From positions 20,429 to 84,428 of the forward strand of contig NZ_AMZB01000098.1 of NCBI RefSeq assembly GCF_000313755.1: a stretch of 64,000 nt of DNA. Direction: 5' to 3'. Below the pieces are notes generated by a model. The model searched no databases. It was not told where the DNA came from and worked only from the letters and a program-made list of their open reading frames with translations. Both the position numbers and the translations under genes were made by a program. Of the stretch, positions 59,039 to 64,000 are shown one piece after another. The stretch's first letter is position 1; every line of letters starts with the position of its first letter. The stretch comes from Pseudomonas nitroreducens TX1. GTDB taxonomy: Bacteria; Pseudomonadota; Gammaproteobacteria; Pseudomonadales; Pseudomonadaceae.

Positions 59039-60460
59039 ATGGCGCTTCTGACCTTCATCGGCGCGATCCAGGAAGTCACCGGTTCCTGCTACCTGCTGGA
59101 AACCCGCGATGGCATCCGCGTACTGCTCGAATGCGGGATGCGCCAGGGGCGCAGCGGCAACCAGGGCACCCGCGAAAACGAGGCGACCAACCGCACGCCA
59201 TTCCCCTTCGATCCGAAGGAACTGGACGCCGTCGTCCTGTCCCACGCCCACCTCGACCACAGCGGCCTGTTGCCGCGCCTGGCGAAGGAAGGCTACAAGG
59301 GGCCGATCTACGCCACCGAATCCTGCTGTGACCTGCTGGAGCTGATGCTGATGGACTCTGCGCACCTCCAGGAAAAGGACGCCGAGTGGGAGAACAAGTG
59401 GCGCGCGCGCCTGGGCAAACCGCCCGTCCAGCCGCTGTATACGGTGGAAGACGCTTCCCGCGCCCTGAACCAGCGCCGCCGCGTCAGCTACGGCAGCACA
59501 GTGGACGTGGCGCGCGGCATTCGAGTGACCTTCCACAACGCCGGGCACATCCTCGGCTCAGCCATCGTCGAGCTGGAAATCCATGAGTTCGGCTCGACCC
59601 GCCGCCTGGTGTTCTCCGGTGACCTGGGCAGCACCTGCTCCCCGCTGATGCGCACGCCGACGCCGCTTAGCCGCGCCGACGTGGTACTGCTGGAATCCAC
59701 CTACGGCGACCGCGACCACCGCGATGCCAACGACACCCTCCTGGAGCTGGCCGGCATCCTGCAGCGCGCGCAGAACGAGGGCGGCAACGTGCTGATCCCG
59801 TCGTTCGCCGTGGGCCGCACCCAGGACCTGATCTACTACCTCGGGCGCTTCTACCAGGAGGGCCGCCTGCCGCAGCAGGTGGCCTACCTCGACAGCCCCA
59901 TGGCAGCCCGAGCCAACAGTATCTATCTACAGCACATCGGCGAGATCGCCGACGTCGATCGCGAATACATGCGCGGCACCGGCACGGCCCAGGTCGGCGA
60001 GTGGCTGCCAATCCTGCGCACCACCCAGAGCGCCGACGAATCCATGGCGCTGAATCGCATCAAGAGCGGCGCCATCATCATCGCCGGCAGCGGCATGTGC
60101 ACCGGCGGCCGCATCGTCCACCACCTCAAGCACAACCTCTGGCGCGAGGAGTGCCACATCATCTTTCCCGGCTTCCAGGCCAAGGGCACGCTGGGCCGCG
60201 CCATCGTCGACGGTGCGCAGACCGTGCGCATCCTGCGCCAGCGCATCAGCGTGAAAGCGCAGACCCATACCCTCGGCGGATTCTCCGCTCACGCGGGACA
60301 ATCGCAATTAATTCAGTGGGTTGGCCACTTCGAGAACAAACCCGAGCTATACCTGATACACGGCGAGCGGGAAAAGATGGATGCACTCAAGGGTGCACTC
60401 CAGGATCGCCTGAACTGGACGGCCAACATTCCGGAGCCAGGAGACCGGATCGCCATCTGA
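59039..60460 (+). CDS. MBL/beta-CASP RNA exonuclease-like protein
   Basis: 473-residue metallo-beta-lactamase fold nuclease of the CPSF/YSH1-like group. Metal motif HAHLDHSG (about residues 64-71), HNAGHILGSA, FSGDLG, then the beta-CASP domain with GSGMCTGGRIVHHL and the final histidine motif FSAHAGQSQLIQW. An AAGGAG five bases before ATG 59039 sets the start; the longer ORF is rejected. It is divergent from the phosphoketolase. Homologues process or degrade RNA; its targets are unknown. Confidence 0.9.
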   Translation: MALLTFIGAIQEVTGSCYLLETRDGIRVLLECGMRQGRSGNQGTRENEATNRTPFPFDPKELDAVVLSHAHLDHSGLLPRLAKEGYKGPIYATESCCDLLELMLMDSAHLQEKDAEWENKWRARLGKPPVQPLYTVEDASRALNQRRRVSYGSTVDVARGIRVTFHNAGHILGSAIVELEIHEFGSTRRLVFSGDLGSTCSPLMRTPTPLSRADVVLLESTYGDRDHRDANDTLLELAGILQRAQNEGGNVLIPSFAVGRTQDLIYYLGRFYQEGRLPQQVAYLDSPMAARANSIYLQHIGEIADVDREYMRGTGTAQVGEWLPILRTTQSADESMALNRIKSGAIIIAGSGMCTGGRIVHHLKHNLWREECHIIFPGFQAKGTLGRAIVDGAQTVRILRQRISVKAQTHTLGGFSAHAGQSQLIQWVGHFENKPELYLIHGEREKMDALKGALQDRLNWTANIPEPGDRIAI

Positions 60461-60627
60461 AATCGAGGCCTCACCGACTGTCACACCCCGCGTGCCAGAC
60501 TGGGCGGGCCTCCTGCTGAACCCTGCGCGTGCGGCGAAGCGCCAATGCACCAACGCCAGAGCCACCCTGCGTGGCCGGTGCCGCCCATGGACAGGCGATC
60601 AGGGGTAGATGAACAAGGAGTATCAAC

Positions 60628-61701
60628 ATGCCCTATGAACCCGACGACTACCTCTCCAGACACTTCCAGACCAGCGGCACCGACCTTGCGCAAAAAATCG
60701 AGGAACTGGCCGAACTGGCTGCCCCCGGCAACAGCCAGAACCTGCCGCTCTACCGCGAGATGCTCACCACCGTGGCCCGCATGGCCCAGGCCGACCGCAA
60801 CCGCTGGGACGCCAAGATCATGCTGCAGACCCTGCGCGAGATGGAGCACGCCTTCAGCACCCTGGAGCAGTTCAAGCGTCGCCGCAAAGTCACGGTTTTC
60901 GGCTCGGCGCGCACGCCGGCCGACCACCCGGTTTATGCCCTGGCCCGCGAACTGGGCGAAACCCTCGCGCGCTATGACCTGATGGTCATCACTGGCGCTG
61001 GCGGCGGCATCATGGCTGCCGCCCACGAAGGGGCCGGGTTGGAAAACAGCCTCGGCTTCAACATCACCCTGCCCTTCGAACAGCACGCCAACCGCATCGT
61101 GGACGGGACCAGCAACCTGCTGTCGTTCCACTTCTTCTTCCTGCGCAAGCTGTTTTTCGTGAAGGAGGCCGATGCCCTCGTGCTCTGCCCCGGCGGCTTC
61201 GGCACGCTGGATGAGGCGCTGGAAGTGCTCACCCTGATCCAGACCGGCAAGAGCCCGCTGGTACCGGTGGTCCTGCTCGACCAGCCGGGCGGGCATTACT
61301 GGGATCACGCCCTGGAGTTCATCAAGGAGCAGTTGGAGGACAATGGCTACATCCTGCCCAGCGACATGAACCTGATGACCCTGGTGCACACTGCCGAGGA
61401 AGCCGCCGAGGAAATCGCCCAGTTCTATAGCAACTTCCACTCCAGCCGCTGGCTCAAGGATCGCTTCGTGATCCGCCTCAATCACCCGCTGAGCGTACGG
61501 GCACTGCAGTTGCTGGAGCGCGAATTCGGCAGCCTGTGCGTCACCGATGGCTTCCACCAACAGCCCTACAGCGAATCCGAACTGGATGAGCCGGAATTCT
61601 CCCATCTCACCCGCTTGGCCTTTGCGTTCAATGGCCGCGACCAGGGGCGCTTGCGGGAGCTGCTGAACTTCATCAACCAGCCGGAAAACTGGGAGCGCTG
61701 A
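60628..61701 (+). CDS. LOG-family (TIGR00730) protein
   Basis: 357-residue protein with a Rossmann-like LOG domain: TVFGSARTPADHPVYALA, VITGAGGGIMAAAHEGA and the active-site PGGFGTLDEALE (about residues 187-198). Short relatives release cytokinin or cleave nucleotide 5'-monophosphates at the N-glycosidic bond; this longer group has an extra N-terminal helical segment of about 85 residues and a C-terminal extension and is uncharacterised. AAGGAG precedes the ATG. Confidence 0.85.
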   Translation: MPYEPDDYLSRHFQTSGTDLAQKIEELAELAAPGNSQNLPLYREMLTTVARMAQADRNRWDAKIMLQTLREMEHAFSTLEQFKRRRKVTVFGSARTPADHPVYALARELGETLARYDLMVITGAGGGIMAAAHEGAGLENSLGFNITLPFEQHANRIVDGTSNLLSFHFFFLRKLFFVKEADALVLCPGGFGTLDEALEVLTLIQTGKSPLVPVVLLDQPGGHYWDHALEFIKEQLEDNGYILPSDMNLMTLVHTAEEAAEEIAQFYSNFHSSRWLKDRFVIRLNHPLSVRALQLLEREFGSLCVTDGFHQQPYSESELDEPEFSHLTRLAFAFNGRDQGRLRELLNFINQPENWER

Positions 61702-61719
61702 TTTTCCGAACGCAGAACC

Positions 61720-61750
61720 GAAGAAGGCACCCTATTGGGGTGCCTTCTTC
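61720..61750. terminator. Bidirectional terminator between the LOG gene and recX
   Basis: Stem GAAGAAGGCACCC / GGGTGCCTTCTTC with a short loop, between convergent genes. Confidence 0.92.
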
Positions 61751-61752
61751 GT

Positions 61753-62217
61753 TCAATCATCTGATCGTCGACCACTGAGGAGCCGGCTGATGGCTTCCAT
61801 CGAGTAGCCTCTATAGCTCAGGAACCTGCCCTGCTGGGCTCGCTCGCGAGCGTCCTGCGGCAGCCGGGCAAACTTGCGGCGCCAGACTTCACGCAGGTTT
61901 TCGTTCCAGTCGACGTCCGACTCGCTCAGTGCTCCGTCGATCTCACCACGGGGCAAACCACGCTGCGACAGCTCCTCGCGAATCCGTACCGGACCGTAAC
62001 CGGCTCGTGCGCGGCTGGCGATATAGCTTTCCAGGTAACGGCTTTCATTGAGCAACCCCTCCTCAGCCAGGCGGTCGAGGGCGGGGTCGATCAGGTCCTG
62101 CGTCGCACCGCGTTGCCGCAGCTTGCGGGAGAGCTCCGCCCGGCCATGCTCGCGTCGTGCCAGCAGGTCCATGGCGACCCGTCGCACCGCGACGGGGTTA
62201 TCGAGCTCGACGGCCAT
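61753..62217 (-). CDS. recX: Regulatory protein RecX
   Basis: 154-residue RecA modulator made of three-helix repeats: [39 protein letters not shown] and [15 protein letters not shown] are typical. It starts five bases after the recA stop and so is read through from the SOS promoter. RecX binds the RecA filament and limits its extension. Confidence 0.96.
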   Translation of the reverse strand: MAVELDNPVAVRRVAMDLLARREHGRAELSRKLRQRGATQDLIDPALDRLAEEGLLNESRYLESYIASRARAGYGPVRIREELSQRGLPRGEIDGALSESDVDWNENLREVWRRKFARLPQDARERAQQGRFLSYRGYSMEAISRLLSGRRSDD

Positions 62218-62222
62218 CGCGA

Positions 62223-63278
62223 TCAGTAGTCGGCTTCAGCTTCCGCTTCGGCTTCCGCCGCAGCGAGTTCGGCCTTGGTCGGCGCCGGCTGATTGGTCAG
62301 CAGTTGCTCGCGGATGGCCTTGTCGAGGGTGTTGCAGATCTCAGTGTTGTCTTCCAGGAACTTGGCGGCGTTGGCCTTGCCCTGGCCGATCTTGCTGCCC
62401 TGGTAGCTGTACCAGGCGCCGGACTTCTCGATCAGGCCCAGTTGTACGCCCAGGTCGATGATCTCGCCGGTGCGGTAGATGCCGCGGCCGTACATGATCT
62501 GGAACTCGGCCTGACGGAACGGCGGCGCGACCTTGTTCTTCACGACCTTGACGCGGGTTTCGCTGCCGACCACTTCGTCGCCTTCCTTCACCGCGCCGGT
62601 GCGGCGGATGTCGAGACGGACGGAGGAGTAGAACTTCAGCGCGTTACCGCCGGTGGTGGTTTCCGGGTTGCCGAACATCACGCCGATCTTCATGCGGATC
62701 TGGTTGATGAAGATGACCAGGCAGTTGGCGTTCTTGATGTTGCCGGTGATCTTGCGCAGCGCCTGGGACATCAGGCGGGCCTGCAGGCCGACGTGCTGAT
62801 CGCCCATCTCGCCTTCGATTTCGGCTTTCGGTACCAGGGCGGCCACGGAGTCGACGATGATCACGTCAACGGCGTTGGAGCGCACCAGCATGTCGGTGAT
62901 TTCCAGGGCCTGTTCGCCGGTGTCCGGCTGGGAAACCAGCAGGTCATCGACGTTGACGCCCAGCTTGCCGGCGTAGTCCGGGTCCAGGGCATGTTCGGCG
63001 TCGACGAAGGCGCAGGTGGCGCCAGCCTTCTGGGCCTGGGCGATGACCGACAGGGTCAGGGTGGTCTTACCCGAGGATTCCGGACCGTAGATTTCGACGA
63101 TACGGCCCTTCGGCAGACCGCCGATGCCCAGCGCGATGTCCAGGCCCAGTGAGCCAGTGGAGATGGCGGGAATCGCCTGGCGCTCATGGTCGCCCATGCG
63201 CATGACCGCGCCTTTGCCGAATTGGCGTTCGATCTGTCCCAGGGCCGCAGCCAGGGCGCGCTTCTTGTTGTCGTCCAT
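62223..63278 (-). CDS. recA: Recombinase RecA
   Basis: 351-residue strand-exchange ATPase and LexA co-protease. Walker [10 protein letters not shown] (about 67-75), the catalytic E region [10 protein letters not shown], Walker [16 protein letters not shown], loop L2 segment [22 protein letters not shown], and an acidic C-terminus of alternating A and E. ATG 63278 ([19 protein letters not shown]) is the standard start. A LexA box lies about 45 bases upstream. Confidence 0.99.
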   Translation of the reverse strand: MDDNKKRALAAALGQIERQFGKGAVMRMGDHERQAIPAISTGSLGLDIALGIGGLPKGRIVEIYGPESSGKTTLTLSVIAQAQKAGATCAFVDAEHALDPDYAGKLGVNVDDLLVSQPDTGEQALEITDMLVRSNAVDVIIVDSVAALVPKAEIEGEMGDQHVGLQARLMSQALRKITGNIKNANCLVIFINQIRMKIGVMFGNPETTTGGNALKFYSSVRLDIRRTGAVKEGDEVVGSETRVKVVKNKVAPPFRQAEFQIMYGRGIYRTGEIIDLGVQLGLIEKSGAWYSYQGSKIGQGKANAAKFLEDNTEICNTLDKAIREQLLTNQPAPTKAELAAAEAEAEAEADY

Positions 63279-63320
63279 TGAAGTCCTCGCGAAGTCAGGC
63301 GGCCGGGCGGCCACGAACAA

Positions 63321-63336
63321 CTGTATAAGTAGCCAG
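63321..63336. promoter_or_regulatory. LexA (SOS) box of recA
   Basis: CTGTATAAGTAGCCAG fits CTG-N10-CAG with the AT-rich centre of gamma-proteobacterial SOS boxes. It lies in the gap ahead of recA on the minus strand. Confidence 0.92.
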
Positions 63337-63363
63337 TATTATTCCACAGGGCAAGCCGCTCGC

Positions 63364-63876
63364 CTACCCCTGAATCGGATTTTCCCCGTCCGCCAGTCGC
63401 AACAGCCCTTCCAGAGCGGTCGCCACGGTTTGCCGGCGCACTGCCTCCCGATCACCGGCATACAGGCGCCGTTCGCTGAACACCTGGCCGCCTTTCCTCC
63501 AGGCCAGCCAGACCGTGCCCACCGGCTTCTCGGCAGAACCGCCGTCCGGCCCGGCAATTCCGCTCACCGCCACGGCAATGTCCGCCCCGCTGCGCGGCAA
63601 GGCACCGGCGACCATGGCCTCGACCACTTCCCGGCTCACCGCACCGACCTGGGCGAACAGGTCGACCGGCACGTCCAGCTGACGGGTCTTCTGGCTATTG
63701 GAATAGGTCACGTACCCCGCCTCGAACCAGGCGGAGCTTCCGGAGATACGCGTGATCGCCTCAGCGATCCCTCCCCCGGTACAGGACTCGGCTGTGGTGA
63801 CACGCAGCCTGTTGGCGGCGAGCCGCGCGCCCAATCGGGATGAGAGGTCCGTAATAAAGGAATCGGTGACAGGCAC
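63364..63876 (-). CDS. pncC: CinA-family nicotinamide-nucleotide amidohydrolase
   Basis: 170-residue stand-alone CinA C-terminal domain that deamidates NMN to NaMN in NAD recycling. Motifs: VTTAESCTGGGIAEAITRISGSSAWFEAGYVTYSN with the catalytic Ser/Thr region, and AVSGIAGPDGGSAEKPVGTVWLA. GTG at 63876 has GGAG six bases upstream. It is divergent from mutS and upstream of recA, the usual Pseudomonas order. Confidence 0.92.
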   Translation of the reverse strand: MPVTDSFITDLSSRLGARLAANRLRVTTAESCTGGGIAEAITRISGSSAWFEAGYVTYSNSQKTRQLDVPVDLFAQVGAVSREVVEAMVAGALPRSGADIAVAVSGIAGPDGGSAEKPVGTVWLAWRKGGQVFSERRLYAGDREAVRRQTVATALEGLLRLADGENPIQG

Positions 63877-63958
63877 GGTGCGCTCCGGGGTTAAAGAAGG
63901 CCAGGCGGATACCGTACACTAGGCGCTTTTGCATGTTGAAGCCGGACAGCCAGAAGCC

Positions 63959-64000
63959 ATGAGTCAGAGCGACCTCTCCGCCCACACACCGATGATGCAG
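63959..64000 (+). CDS. mutS: DNA mismatch repair protein MutS, 5' end only
   Basis: Fourteen codons are visible (MSQSDLSAHTPMMQ) before the right edge. SAHTPMMQ is the conserved MutS N-terminus that leads into the mismatch-binding domain, and the neighbouring pncC-recA order supports it. Confidence 0.85.
   Translation, partial: MSQSDLSAHTPMMQ

Overview
The window looks like a core-chromosome segment of a Pseudomonas, most likely from the P. aeruginosa / P. nitroreducens / P. citronellolis side of the genus. That is inferred from high GC, gene orders shared with P. aeruginosa, Pseudomonas-restricted families (DUF2790, the PA3611-like and DUF3820 pair, FinR/Fpr, RhlG, an orphan CcoN) and the typical Pseudomonas REP palindromes. 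No database search was possible, so the species is an inference. I saw no rRNA, tRNA, CRISPR array, prophage or insertion sequence.

Layout. 1-5.7 kb: the 5' two thirds of acsA (acetyl-CoA synthetase), a dctPQM-type TRAP transporter and a LysR regulator. 6-15.6 kb: a FUSC efflux protein divergent from that LysR, a DUF2790 protein, a zinc-dependent phospholipase C-like protein, an MFS_3 exporter, a DEAD-box helicase, a RibD-like reductase coupled to a Nudix hydrolase, and an NlpC/P60 hydrolase. 15.6-17.4 kb: two overlapping DMT transporters. 17.5-30.5 kb: the leftward block rpsA, (1.65-kb insertion with an Ig-like secreted protein), cmk, tyrA-aroA fusion, hisC, cysC, pheA, serC, gyrA. This block serves translation, dCMP, Tyr/Phe/Ser synthesis and DNA topology. 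Most of its junctions overlap as TGATG, and it contains an unexpected APS kinase.

30.7-37 kb: mtnA and mtaD (methylthioadenosine salvage, divergent), then ubiG, mupP, yciK and a diguanylate cyclase. 37-45.5 kb: rluB, a Nudix protein, an orphan ccoN/ccoQ-like pair, a second DUF2790 protein, kup, rimO and a DUF1456 protein. 45.5-50 kb: a DUF2784 membrane protein, an ArnT-like GT39 glycosyltransferase, rhlG, trmO and a divergent ABM/VOC pair. 50-55.5 kb: fpr/finR, dgkA, erdR, another DMT transporter and a DTW-domain protein. 55.8-64 kb: PA3611-like and DUF3820 proteins, a divergent phosphoketolase, an MBL/beta-CASP exonuclease, a LOG-family protein, recX, recA with a LexA box, a CinA/PncC deamidase and the first codons of mutS.

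Most of the window is ordinary housekeeping. The places most worth a second look are: the insertion between cmk and rpsA and the absence of ihfB after rpsA; cysC embedded in the aromatic operon; the orphan CcoN with a cysteine-tailed CcoQ-like partner; the ABM/VOC divergon with two perfect palindromes; the LysR/FUSC intergenic dyad; and the altered thiamine-diphosphate motif of the phosphoketolase. I found no convincing wholly new multi-gene system.
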